Shown here in pieces: positions 42,006-51,900 of a DNA stretch of 64,000 nucleotides. Source of the stretch: Phymatolithon calcareum (lineage: Eukaryota > Rhodophyta > Florideophyceae > Hapalidiales); assembly GCA_977006965.1 (NCBI GenBank), contig OZ345362.1:62001-126000 (forward strand). Direction: 5' to 3'. The position numbers and the translations under genes are program-made. The notes under the pieces are model-generated. The model worked only from the letters and a program-made list of their open reading frames with translations. It was not told the DNA's origin and ran no database searches. Numbering within the stretch: the first letter of the stretch is position 1; each line of letters begins with the position of its first letter.

Positions 42006-43802
42006 ATGCAGAGTTCTGCAGGTCCAGCCGCCGGCACCCGGGCTTCTCGCGAATCACGCCACGCTAAGCTACTGAAAAGGTGCCAGTTCTTCAAGCCGAA
42101 GACCGACTTCGCAATCGAGATCATGAACCTTTGCAGAGCTGTCCTTGAAGGTAACCCGCCCGGTCCTGAAGAAGAACCCCCTCATGAGATCCTTCTTGGT
42201 GTGAAGGCATCTCTCCCGCCCGCTCGATCCGTCTTCACAGAAGAGTACTTCACCTCTCCAACCTTCCCGATCGTCCTCCTAGAAGCCGTACTTCATCTGT
42301 ACGACGCCGCGTTTGTCGCCGAAGAGGTGATCCAGGCTATCGGTATGACGGATATTGAACGCACAAATGCCGGCCTCATGACCCAAGTTTGGTTTGCCAA
42401 TGTCATGGACTGCGACATGGAAACCATTAGGACCGTCATGGATAGGTACCGCTATAACCGTGGATCTGCCAACCCGATCTGAAACGGACAGAACCAAGGA
42501 GTGCTGGCGAGCAATTCTTCTACAAACGGATCTCAAGCTGAGCACTCTCGTGCTAGACAACCTGTCGTCGGTCCGTCGGCCTTCCTGACCCCTCCAACCC
42601 CGCAGCAAGCTACAAGTTTTCCGGTAGTTGATCCAAGTGCTTCTTTTGGTGCCCCTACTTTGCCTCAAGACAATCGAATTACGCAGGAGCAGCAAAGTCA
42701 TGAAGGACTATCAGGAATGGTTCACCGCTATGGCGATAATCCCGCGAAGAAGGCTTCAAGCGTGCAGTACTATTTCCGAGATGAAAAGTTCTCCGGTGAC
42801 ATATCAGAGTCCATTGAGATGACAGTTCGCGACTACGATATCTGCTCTAGTCAACTGCAACTGACAGCCGGACAGAAGGCCAGCTTCTTCGTCAACGTGT
42901 TCAAAGGTCCTGCTCGGCACTTCTTCTTCGAGCACTACAAGCCAGCCATGTCGTACCCAGAGATTTCCCAGATCATGAAAGACGAGTACAATAGCGACGC
43001 TCGCCAGATTCAAGTTCATCATGAGCTAGAAAGCCTTCGCTTCTCCTCCTTCATGGCTAGCAACGAGCTTCAGGATGAATCTTCTGGCCTCACCGCTCTC
43101 GTGAACAAGATCAACTTGCTCACGCCTCAGTGTCCACCAAAGTTTCGAAGTGAGGAGAACAAGACGCATTTCCTCCGAAATGCAGTCCGGGATGTCCCTT
43201 GGGCGTTCCAAGCCATATCCCAGCTGCCAAGCATGAACTTCTCTTTCAATGATTTCGTCACTGCTCTTCGTGGCTGCCTCGTGCTTGCTAACGAAGTCAA
43301 AGCTGTTCAAGAAGGTTCCCACTCCGCGAAGATGCCCCACGGTGGAATTGCGCACAACATCCGTCCCGGAAAAAACGGTCGAGACAGGAATGGAAATGCA
43401 ATGGAGTGCTATGGATGCGGCTCACTGGACCACTTGCGTCACCAGAAGAAGTGCAGACCCGGAGCCGTCCGGGAGTATCAGCGCAAGAAGCTACAGAATG
43501 GTATCTCCGCAGTTCATGTTGTCTACGACATGATCCAAGGCATGGAAGGAGAACCACAAGCTGAAGGGCACTCTGAGCCCGCGCCTGTACCGACTTTAGT
43601 TAACCACAGCGATTTAACCTCCTTCGACGCCATCGCAGCACATGAAGACCCAGCTGCTGAGACGAATCCTACCACCAGCCTGACAGAGGATGAAGAATCG
43701 GAATTCTTCACCCACCTCATCAAATCTGAGATGGACTCTGCGGCTAGTAGCCAAGTAAACGAGACATGCGAGAACCGCACATATCACGCCCAGGATTTTT
43801 AG
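42006..43802 (+). pseudogene. LTR-retroelement Gag-like, one in-frame TGA
   Basis: One phase is open from an ATG at 42006 to a TAG at 43800 except for a TGA at 42480. The second part begins with a Gln/Ser/Pro-rich linker and then a helical capsid-like domain (YYFRDEKFSGDISESIEM, near 42770, then FFVNVFKGPARHFFFEHY). A zinc knuckle lies at 43408-43455: CYGCGSLDHLRHQKKC, spacing Cx2Cx4Hx6C, two longer than the standard CCHC. An acidic C-terminal tail follows. This fits a retrotransposon Gag; Gag packages RNA and forms the particle. No protease, RT or integrase follows before the Hog gene at 44023, so the element is truncated. Whether the TGA is a mutation or read through cannot be told. Confidence 0.75.
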
Positions 43803-44022
43803 AGCGGCGGCGGGGTGTATCTTTACACCACCGTCGCCGAGATAAACAACTTCGTATGCCCCCAACAACGCCCACTCGCATGTCTAATGGAACCGAGTTA
43901 ATCGACGCCACTCGTGTGCACATCTCTGCACTCAGAAAGGCCACTCGATCACCACATAGCCAAGAACCTTGGTTCCGCGAGCCATTAAATCTTCCGCTCT
44001 CGCGCACAGATTCGATAAATGC
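43803..44022 (+). other. Remnant downstream of gag
   Basis: An open frame from ATG 43854 (MPPTTPTRMSNGTEL...) runs without stop into the Hog gene's 3' end. It may be the first residues of a pol frame cut off by the junction with the Hog locus. No protease or RT motif is visible. Confidence 0.3.
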
Positions 44023-44940
44023 TTATGCAGCATACGACAAAGGACCTGACGGAGCAATCCGTGCAAGAGCGTCAGCGCCCGAGCTGATGAACCGCGTGAG
44101 GAAATCAAGCACGGCGCCAGCCGCCGCGAACCGCTCGTACAGGAAGCGCGTTGGGGCTAGGAGCATACCATGTGCCACTCTCGGGTGCACCGCGGTGGTG
44201 TAAGCCGAGATGATGATGCCGTCGACGACGAGATTACCGTCGATTCTTTGCAGCTTATACAATCCTCTGGCGGACGCGTTCTCAACGGGCACGACCCTCG
44301 ACATGCTGCTATCGGACAGACGTAACACGTCCCCAATATGGACGTTACCGGCAGAAGTGAGCTCGTAGTTGATGTAAAGATAATGCGACGTGTTGAGTGT
44401 GACGGCGCGGCCGGACGCAGTGTGACAGCCCATAAGCTGCGCATGCATATTGGCATCGCGATGAGTGAAGAGGAACACGTCGGAGAAGGAAGGGACACAA
44501 GTCCACACGCGGTCCCCGATGCGGAGAGCGGTCGTTGGGACGGATATACCAGACTCAATCTCAACTGTGGCGTGGGTCGGGAAACAAAAAAACCACTGGA
44601 GCCCTTTGTGTTCCCTGTGGAGGTCGGAAAGGGCGTTGTCCATTTCGCTCGGCGCTGGTGATTCGCCGGTCACCGGTTTCGGAGTGGCGGGAGCGGCAGA
44701 TGCGGTCGCGACAGGGCTAGTCGTCTCCGTAGCGGTAGGGGAAGGCGTCGGTACCTTTGACTGGACGGGTACAGGAGTGGGAGGTTTGGATGCTTTTGGG
44801 GACGATTTCGCTCCCGTTGATTCAGACTCTCTGCGAGGAAGCCCTGAGCGCACAATGACATTGCCGTACTTTCCAGTGGTGGTATCGACAAGGGCGCAGA
44901 GTTCCTTGACCGTTCCAGGGATGAAAAGGGGCGCAGGTGT
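44023..44940 (-). CDS. Hedgehog-type Hint (Hog) protein
   Basis: The minus-strand frame is open from 44940 to a TAA at 44023. A Pro/Thr/Ala-rich linker leads to the Hint domain, which starts at the nucleophilic Cys in QWFFCFPTHATVEI, then GDRVWTCV, a block-B-like LNTSHYLYINYEL, GNVHIGDVL and the Hog signature VVDGIIISAYT with a closing HPRVAHGMLL. Hint domains self-cleave; in Hedgehog they attach a lipid to the N-terminal part. At the usual TxxH position the sequence has NTSH, with Thr one place late. The upstream exon-like reading CEPNDFTISVDTAS (about 45005-44965) is in another phase; one base fewer in the C4 run near 44925 would join it, so a homopolymer frameshift or error is likely. Red algae are known to carry Hog genes. 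The partner domain and signal peptide are not visible. Confidence 0.85.
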   Translation of the reverse strand, partial: TPAPLFIPGTVKELCALVDTTTGKYGNVIVRSGLPRRESESTGAKSSPKASKPPTPVPVQSKVPTPSPTATETTSPVATASAAPATPKPVTGESPAPSEMDNALSDLHREHKGLQWFFCFPTHATVEIESGISVPTTALRIGDRVWTCVPSFSDVFLFTHRDANMHAQLMGCHTASGRAVTLNTSHYLYINYELTSAGNVHIGDVLRLSDSSMSRVVPVENASARGLYKLQRIDGNLVVDGIIISAYTTAVHPRVAHGMLLAPTRFLYERFAAAGAVLDFLTRFISSGADALARIAPSGPLSYAA

Positions 44941-45008
44941 TTATCGGAATAGTAATCTTTATCCGAGAGGCGGTATCGACGGAGATGGTGAAGTCGTTCG
45001 GTTCACAA

Positions 45009-45068
45009 GCACGGTACCATTTTGGCCCAAATCAACTAAACAACTATCGGGCCAAAATGTTGCCGTGC
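45009..45068. repeat. 20 bp stem hairpin upstream of the Hog gene
   Basis: GCACGG-TACC-ATTTTGGCCC pairs with GGGCCAAAAT-GTTG-CCGTGC across a 20-base loop: 16 paired bases with one 4-base internal loop. It covers the region where the Hog N-terminal reading ends, so it could be a regulatory hairpin or the trace of a small insertion. Confidence 0.8.
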
Positions 45069-45072
45069 TCCC

Positions 45073-45171
45073 CTAGTGTCTAGTTTACGAGAGCCCCTCA
45101 ATTGAGGGGAGCATTTTCATATTTCTTGCGTCTTTGTAAGTACCGGTCGATCGCCGTAAAATAGACACTAG
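45073..45171. mobile_element. 99 bp MITE-like element with 16 bp TIRs
   Basis: CTAGTGTCTAGTTTAC at 45073 is matched by GTAAAATAGACACTAG ending at 45171. Inside lies a perfect 16 bp palindrome CCCCTCAATTGAGGGG (45094-45109). CTAG at both ends might be part of the TIR or a 4 bp target duplication. Non-coding. Confidence 0.7.
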
Positions 45172-45987
45172 TGTACTGTACTGTACAGTAAATCAGCAGT
45201 CTTCAAAACTGCTGGAAATTCTGCAACAATACTATTGTTGGCGATGGAGGGGGTGAGAGGGTGATCATTTTCACACTCCTCATCATGAGGAATGTGAAAA
45301 ACAGCAGCGACTGTGGCCACGTTCTTCTTGGACAGACTGGTTGCAGTTGCCAAATATGTCTCTGAGAAAATTACGCAAATGCAGAGCGACGGGAACCTTG
45401 ACGACAATTGCATGAACGGAAGCATGATGTTTCTTGCATGATGTTTTCTGAATGATGCAAGATGCACCATTAATGAAGTCCTAGCCCATGGTTTCGCTTC
45501 CGCGGTTGTTTTTGCACATCAGGTCTTCATGTGCATGCATTCGATGTGAGAGGAGTGCGGAAGCGGAAAACAGTGCGACGTGATGCTGCTTGCTTACATG
45601 AGACTATCGACGAAGAATGAGGAAGCGTAATGAAGGCACCCACTCGTTGCATGAAGAATGAGCGAAACGATGGAGTGGGGGAGAGAAAGAAGGAACTGAA
45701 AAGAGAAAAGTGTATGTTTATCTCGTAGTGTTAATAGAAAGTCACAAGAAGTGTCTGGTCAGCAAAGGAGGACGATTTAAAGAACCGCCGGCCAATAAAA
45801 CTACCACAGAGTACAAAGAAATACGAAAAGCGAAATCAGCATAGTATACAAGCACATGCATCCATAACTCCCTCGTCGATAAACGAAAAAGTAGCAACCA
45901 AAATCTCAGTCGCCAATTCAACAGACAAGGGCCTCAGCACATGCACAAACGTTCAGGTTAGGCGTAAGTAAACAGTCAGAACCCTGT
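45172..45987. other. Intergenic, no supported gene
   Basis: Begins with TGTACTGTACTGTACAGTA. A 100-codon minus-strand frame (45470-45168) has no motif and overlaps the palindromic words; I do not support it. The right end is 3' UTR of the zinc-finger gene. Confidence 0.4.
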
Positions 45988-46488
45988 CTAATCGCCAAAT
46001 AACCCTTGAAACAAACTTAAAGCTTCAACATGTTCCGGCACCTGTTCCCTCGCCGTCTGCTGCACAGCCAGCATCTTCCCCCTCCTTCCCGCCCGTGCAG
46101 CATGTTTATTCTCACGTCCCTCATGCAGTTGCGGCGTCGTCTGTTTTCCCCGACTCGGCAGTGCTTCCATAGCGCGTTGATACTTGGGATTCCTATGCAA
46201 TTTCTTCAACAGTAAATGATCAACCCGTTCGATATTTGCCAGATCCTGATAAAATTGTTTCGATTCATCAACAGTCGCCTTTCGTGACGTCTGTTTTCGC
46301 GGCGCCATTCGCAATACCGCCTGTGTCGCCGGAGGTTGTACCAAGTACGACCAGCCGCATTCTGCGGAACAGAAGCGATTCCCGTTCTCATCGGCGATCA
46401 TCTGACCCGGCATCACACCGCCGCGTCCGCAGTTGAAGCAGCCGCGCAGAATGGACACGGCAGGTGAGGCCGCGCCGGGCGGCGCCAT
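45988..46488 (-). CDS. FCS-like zinc-finger protein, 166 aa
   Basis: Starting at ATG 46488, the protein has CFNC at residues 17-20 and FCSAEC at 39-44, with 18 residues between Cys20 and Phe39. This matches the FLZ (FCS-like zinc finger) pattern Cx2C-x17-19-FCSx2C, known in plants as a SnRK1-kinase adaptor fold. The rest is basic and helical (KQFYQDLANIERVDHLLLKK near residue 78; a Lys/Arg-rich stretch near 115-130), suggesting nuclear or RNA/protein-binding use. The same frame is open upstream to 46878 without a further ATG (SR/Thr-rich), so a longer N-terminus through an intron is possible. I chose 46488 as the first ATG before the finger. The family call rests on spacing only. Confidence 0.7.
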   Translation of the reverse strand: MAPPGAASPAVSILRGCFNCGRGGVMPGQMIADENGNRFCSAECGWSYLVQPPATQAVLRMAPRKQTSRKATVDESKQFYQDLANIERVDHLLLKKLHRNPKYQRAMEALPSRGKQTTPQLHEGRENKHAARAGRRGKMLAVQQTAREQVPEHVEALSLFQGLFGD

Positions 46489-47301
46489 GGACGACGACCC
46501 TGTGCGTGGCAGGGACGCGCTCCGGCTCGAGCGTGAACGTGGGGGTGAGTGTGTGGAAGTGCGTTCGACGCGGGTGGAGGTTGGCAAAGTGTGTGCGGCA
46601 GGTCGTCGCGTCGTCGACCGAGTGCGTGAGGGCGAGACCACTGTGGCGAGTGCGCGTCGTGGACGCGCAGTCTTTCTCGCACTGCAGACGCAATCCGAAG
46701 GGGTTAGTTTTAAAGAGGAGGCTGTTATGTTTTCCGTGTGAAGGTTTGTATGTTTGTTGGTGTGGGTGACGGGGAGTAGACGCTGCTGTAGAGGCCGCAG
46801 GAAGTTATATTCGTTTTGTCGAGCGAGGATGACGAGGCAACGGTTCGTTTCCAGCTGTGCGAAGGCGGGCGTGTGCACTGTATTGCTTGTACATTAGCAA
46901 GCATAATGAATGGCAAAAGGGAAGGAGGAAATGAAACAAAAATACTCTAAAATACTAGTTGCCTCCTTGCCCCACGCCAGGGGATACCAGGCACTATAAT
47001 AAAATTCTACAATTCACTGTACCATACCATACCATACCACAGACTGCGCCAATTGACTCTGTAGCGCTAATTTTACCCCTGCTTCCAAATCGTATCTTTG
47101 CTTGTCTCCGCGACTGGCTTGCCCAACAAAACGGGTTTTGAATCCATTTTGATGCACCGAGGGAGCCTGCACAGTGAAATATGACAACTTCAACATTTTT
47201 CAAATTCTGAAATCAAAGTTATTTCCAGAAATGCTGATATTGGAGCTCCGGACTGTTAATTCTAGCAGGTAGAAAGCGATGAAATGATTCAACCTGACGA
47301 A
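46489..47301. other. Upstream region of the zinc-finger gene
   Basis: GC-rich to 46700, then AT-rich. A (CCATA)n run, ACCATACCATACCATACCAC, lies near 47019-47039. No other gene is supported. Confidence 0.4.
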
Positions 47302-47311
47302 ATGTACTGTA

Positions 47312-47743
47312 CTGTATGTATTTATGTAAGTTGCCTTCGCTCCCAAGTGGGGCTTGCAAGGCAGAGCTTTATTGTTCCGAATTATCTTCTACTTAGATTA
47401 CGGCAGATCGTTATTTCTGCTAGGTAATTAGGAGAGCACTCCTTCTTCTCTGCCTACCGCTCGACGATTCGATTCCACCCGGAGCAAGCGTTGTGGTTCC
47501 ACGTTCCGCGAGTCCACGTGGACGGCCAGATTGATTGGACTCTTTTCTTTACCGCTCCCTTATCTTCTTTACACGTATAATGCACTGTAATCCCTCCGTA
47601 TCGACGACGGAAAAACCCGTAGGAGAAAACTGCGTCGGACTCTTCGCGATAACCAGGCACCCCCGGGATTCGAACCCGGACTTTTCTCTTGACCACATTA
47701 GATGTGCATCCCCGGATCAGTTTAACCACTTGACCAGGTGGTG
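47312..47743 (-). mobile_element. tRNA-derived SINE flanked by direct repeats
   Basis: The minus strand begins with a tRNA-like head: box A TGGTCAAGTGG (47736-47726) and box B GGTTCGAATCC (47676-47666), with a D-arm GGTC/GATC, a T-arm CCGGG-TTCGAAT-CCCGG and an anticodon-like loop, but no paired acceptor stem. About 330 bases of unrelated body follow, ending in an ACATAAATACATAC-type tail. ATGTACTGTA is repeated at 47302-47311 and 47744-47753, consistent with a 10 bp target duplication, although that word is common in this DNA. Pol III promoter boxes would drive transcription. The missing acceptor pairing rules out a functional tRNA. Confidence 0.65.
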
Positions 47744-47857
47744 ATGTACTGTAATGGGCGTGCACTTACTTCGGCACCTCCCAGTACAAAACGAGATATG
47801 GATATCTTTGCTCTGGTGTAACAGTCGTAACAGTCCCAACTATCTATTGATTTAATC

Positions 47858-49439
47858 ATGCATTCATGTGGACAATTTTCTTGCATTGCATTGCCGGTAG
47901 AGGCTTGGCGCGTGTGTGGAAGAATGCAAGAGACCTCTGAGCTGGGACAATCTGATCACGCAACATCGGTATTTGAGGAGCAGTATGACCTTGACATGAG
48001 ACCGCTGCGAAGTGAAGTAGCGAATCCAAGAGACGACAGTGAGATCTTCCGTGACATTCCTCACTTCATTGGATGTGTAGCAGAGACTGCAAGAAGTGTT
48101 TTTGGGTCTTGACGCCGAAGCATCCGGATGGAATGCAAATATTGCAACAGTCGGTATCAGGTTCATGTGCAGCGAACAACCTTGATCTGCTTTCTCGGAA
48201 ATTGAAAACAGTCCGTTAAATGAACAAATGCGAAGCTTGATGATGAGGCCTATTTGGGAAGGTCAGTCGTAATTGCAGTGGAACTTCGCAAAAAAAGTCC
48301 TTCGGAAAGATGAATATTTACGGAAGTCACCGCTTTTGATAATTCTATTCATTTTAGGATTTTCGTCTTTGAAAGTGGAGACATGAAGAAACGAGGAAAG
48401 TTTTTCTGGCTGAAGCCACGGCGACCCCACAATCGAATTTGAAGATGGCATTACAGTGAATCCAGTTGCAGGTCCCCAAGAACTCCGTATGATCAAGAAT
48501 CTAAAAAAGTGTCAGTAGTCTTCCGTCCAGAATCGCGTGTTTTCAAGTGGCAAGAATGGAAAGATGCATGCATGGGAAGGCTTGCTGACCAAAAGCATTT
48601 TCAAGCGACACGACTGTCCTGGAAAAATGAGCTGCTTGGAACAGAATCAAACCCAGATATTTGCTCTCCTGTGGAGTAAAATCGCTCCAGAAACGCTTGA
48701 TGAAGACTACGGATTAAGGTCTTAGTCAGTTTGGCCATCGTTTATGCGACAGAGTGCCAAATTCGAGATACAGAAATTGGTGGAGAACGAATACGTTTTG
48801 CGCTATTCCGAAGGTTTCGCACAAGATTCTACTGCATTCATCGGAGCTTTGAACAAGGCAATGGACATTCATTTCGAAAAGAGACCAGTCCTTGAATCTA
48901 CAAACACAAACGGACATTGTGGTCGTGAAGAAGGACGCGTGTATGATCCTCTAAGACTGTTTGGACGTTGTAGTGCGCATCTCGGCCACCGAGAAGCACT
49001 AATTAATGCTTTTGATACTGTCATGAGGCAAAGCCCTGTATGTGACAATCAAGTGGTTTCCCTTCAAATGAAAATGGATGTCCGATTCAAAAGTCTTTTC
49101 GATCGAGGCCAAATCGAAGAACACAATAGACCGGCCGATAATATGGATCTTGGGATGCTTGCTGATTGTTTTGGGCGTACATACGAGCAAACTGGATCTC
49201 AAGGCGCTGGAGTGAGAAAAGAGCTGGCAATGTTTTATGAAAATGGAACGAACAGTGCCGCGTCCGATGCAGCGATTGAAGCCCTTGGATCCTTCATTGT
49301 TCGTGAGAAACGCCCGTGTGTAGCCTCCCCGCTTCTATTATATCGCGCCATCGCACGCCAAAGTCGTTTCCACGAACATCAGAATCGAGCGCAATTGTTT
49401 ATCGGGGCTGAGATTCTGCCGCAGAAGCTAAACACTTGA
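47858..49439 (+). pseudogene. Paralogue of the Sel1 gene at 34598-38046, decayed
   Basis: Plus-strand blocks match the minus-strand gene in order: ATSVFEEQYDLDMRPLRSEV (47966), CVAETARSVFGS (48073), IATVGIRFMCSEQ (48140), SPLLIILFILGFSSLKVE (48326), IEFEDGIT...GPQELR (48433), PESRVFKWQEWKDACMGRLA (48532), NPDICSPVE (48653), then SAKFEIQKLVENEYVL in the open frame 48744-49439. That last frame (231 codons) may include degenerate Sel1-like helices (LADCFGRTYEQTGSQGAGVR). Upstream parts need five or more frame changes. It retains no LINE insert. It keeps continuous sequence where the other copy is broken near its membrane-like span, and vice versa. Confidence 0.65.
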
Positions 49440-49639
49440 TCTCAACACGTTTCTGTTCCTGTATCTAAGGCATGCCCAACTCGCTCAACTGTTTTCCTTC
49501 ACAAGCATTTCTAAGAGCGTTGCACTGTCCTCATTGGAGATAAACGTGCCTACGCGGTGCAATGGTCGTCCCGTGGGTGTCACCAATGAAGGAGAACGTT
49601 ACTGTTGGAAAAAGATTAACTTCTGGGCTGCATTGACGT

Positions 49640-50850
49640 TGTAGTGTGTGACTGCCAAGGCGAAAAGATTATTTCAACACTCTCCCTTGAACCAAGGGCA
49701 CTAGACTTAGAGTGGCCATCACAAATTGACTTGCCAAGAGATCCATCGCCTCATCATCATCGTACTCATCGGGCATATCTGCGTCAGACCCCGATAAATT
49801 TTCCTCGTCCAGGTCTTCTTCGACGGAGGACTCTGGAATGTCGGCGTTTCCACCGGGAGTCACAACGTTTCCAGAATGACTCTCGATGTCTTCATTCTTG
49901 TTCTTTGCGGAAGCCGCTCGAGGGGCGGGACTGGAAACGTCGCCAAATTGACTGATAGAGTCCAATGCGGGCGAAAATGTTTGTTGAGCCCATAAAGTTG
50001 TGGAGATACTGTCTTCGGCGAACTAGCAGGATTCGTGCACAGGAGCTTGAATGACTGCGCGAACAGGAATTGTGACCAGGGAAAGTGTAATGGGCTTTGC
50101 TCTACTTCCGACACTTGTTTCAGAGCGTCTTCCAGCGTTTTGCACCAATTCCATTGCTGTTCGACAATTGTATTCGGTCCTGGTATGGACATAGATGCGC
50201 GTTTATTTCTCTTGTCTGACGCTCTCGATCGGATTCGAATAGGGGACGAGTCTTAGTTGGAACTCTGCGACCAGATTGTTTTTCATGGAAGGCATTTTGC
50301 ATCGATTCCAGAAATGTCATTCTCTCAAAGGCATATTCCACAATGTGATCCGCGTGCAAGGGCAATTGTTCCCGAAACCCAGCTTGACCAGCTTTGCCGC
50401 AAAGAACGCCCATAACGCTTCCAGCTTCCGGCGCTTTTCACGCAATAGAGGTGCTCCACTAGTCCGTAGTAAAGTGCAAGTGAGCCGAATGCAGAAAATA
50501 TCTGTCTCTGGATCAGGTGCGGTCTCATACGAAGAATTTTCGGCCTTAAGCCTGGCTTGAATATCTACATTTCAGTCACTAGGCTAATTGTCTAGGATTG
50601 CTCCCGGAGACAAAGCCTCAGGAAGGACATTGCCGTCCGCGCTAAACGATATGGTAGAGCTGGTTCGGTCAGAAGGAGCATCAGCCAGAGGATTGTGGCC
50701 CAGAGCGACATGCGCCTCCCCGATCACATGGGTTTTTGCAGAGTTCACCGAGAAGGGCAACTTCGGAAACTCGACGTTGACTATCACGTCTGTCATTTCG
50801 TTCCATACTCGACCGGACAGCTTCCAAGATGCCATCCGCAACGCCTACAA
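49640..50850 (-). pseudogene. Unrecognised decayed gene with acidic tail
   Basis: Minus-strand coding-like readings follow one another across frame changes: NEMTDVIVNVEFPKLPFSV (50800), DIFCIRLTCTLL... REKRRKLEALWAFFAAKL (50490-50400), FREQLPLHADHIVEYAFERM (50375-50315), WNWCKTLEDALKQVSEVEQ (50150), and finally SISQFGDVSSPAPRA (about 49955) with an acidic stretch (SSVEEDLDEENLSGSDADMP) ending at 49669. No homologue known to me. Could also be an intron-containing gene; I favour decay. Confidence 0.4.
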
Positions 50851-51359
50851 GTACTCCTGTGCTGAATTTGTCAATTGCAAAAATCAATTGCGGTTGAAAA
50901 CGTGACACGGGAAACGTTGACCATCACCGCCACGGAAGAGTGCGAGTTCTGTGCCGACTAGAAGAACCATCCATATTGAGAACAAGCCTAACAAAATGGT
51001 TATTTGCGCGTCTAGTGAGGCAGAAGAAGCGCCTCGATGAGGCAGATGAGCATTCTGGGGGCAGGAAGACATTAAGGAGGCAACGATTGAAATAACGTGC
51101 CCTAAGAAATACGAAAATCTGAACCAAGCTCTCGATGAAGCGGTGGAGGGCTCAGTCTCAACAAGAGGTGACGAAAAGAAATAATTTATTTATGGGCAAA
51201 GAAAGAAAATAGAAGATCGAGCCATATACGAACTGATTCGAACAATATACCAATCGTTCTCCGCGAAAGAGAAAGGTCTACACGGTTGCGATGCCTACGG
51301 CTGTCAATAGAGCACATCTTTGGGAAAAATCAGTACTTGGTGCATAGTTTGGGGTCACA
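50851..51359. other. Intergenic, no gene seen
   Basis: Nothing supported. Short overlapping frames only. Confidence 0.35.
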
Positions 51360-51900
51360 GCCGTGATTGAGCTGGTCTCGCTCCAACGCATTCTATCTTC
51401 ATCCAAGATTAGTCCTGAAATTCAATATGATTGTAAGCGACTCACTAAAGCACTTGTTGGGAGAGAAATACGAATCAACGATATACGGAATAATCAAACT
51501 ACTTCAGTACAGAAAATCGTGCGAAAGCGGCCCTGTGCCTCTGAAAGAGAGGACTGCGGAGCTTTTAAAATAAATCAACACATATACCCAGGATGACACG
51601 GTCATAGTTATAGCTGGGAATGCTGCAGGATGCATACGTAAAACTCCGGAGCAGGGAGTGAGTACTCGAAGATTCAAAACAAGAACATGGATCAGGATCT
51701 TTAAGTCGCTAATTAGACCTGCCCGATTTCTACACGGGGAGGCTTTGGGAGCTCTCGGAATAAAATTATCAAATATCCTCCAGGGAGCAAAATTACGTGT
51801 ATGAATCCATTGTGAGGATCTGAACCCAGCCTTGGAAAAAACATTTCCACTGGAATGAGCTCGAAACAAGTTCTAGACGCCCAATCCTTGAGAGATGAGA
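51360..51900 (+). mobile_element. LINE fragment (RT connection and thumb)
   Basis: Plus-strand readings IELVSLQRILSSSKISPEIQ (51365) and, in another phase, FKSLIRPARFLHGEALGAL then ILQGAKLRV (51700-51800) resemble the region after the RT palm of non-LTR elements. The first 130 bases recur inverted at 61610-61740. Decayed. Confidence 0.5.

Noticed and set aside
41564-42067. 167-codon plus-strand frame upstream of gag
   Set aside because: Arg/Ser-rich with no domain and overlapping the gag start in another phase; more likely leader sequence.
7463-43802. Recurrent in-frame TAA/TGA in otherwise long frames, suggesting a variant genetic code
   Set aside because: Intact genes here use TAA and TAG as normal ends, and the interrupted frames also have frameshifts or belong to mobile elements, so decay explains them.
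41500-45200. Complete LTR retrotransposon with paired LTRs
   Set aside because: No matching direct repeats were found on both sides of gag, no primer-binding site was clear, and pol is absent.
46489-46878. N-terminal extension of the zinc-finger protein to 46878
   Set aside because: No ATG exists upstream in this frame and the sequence is low-complexity and GC-rich; kept only as a possible spliced extension.
47655-47742. Functional tRNA gene on the minus strand
   Set aside because: Box A, box B and T-arm are good but the acceptor arms do not pair and the anticodon loop is ambiguous; flanking repeats and body indicate a SINE.
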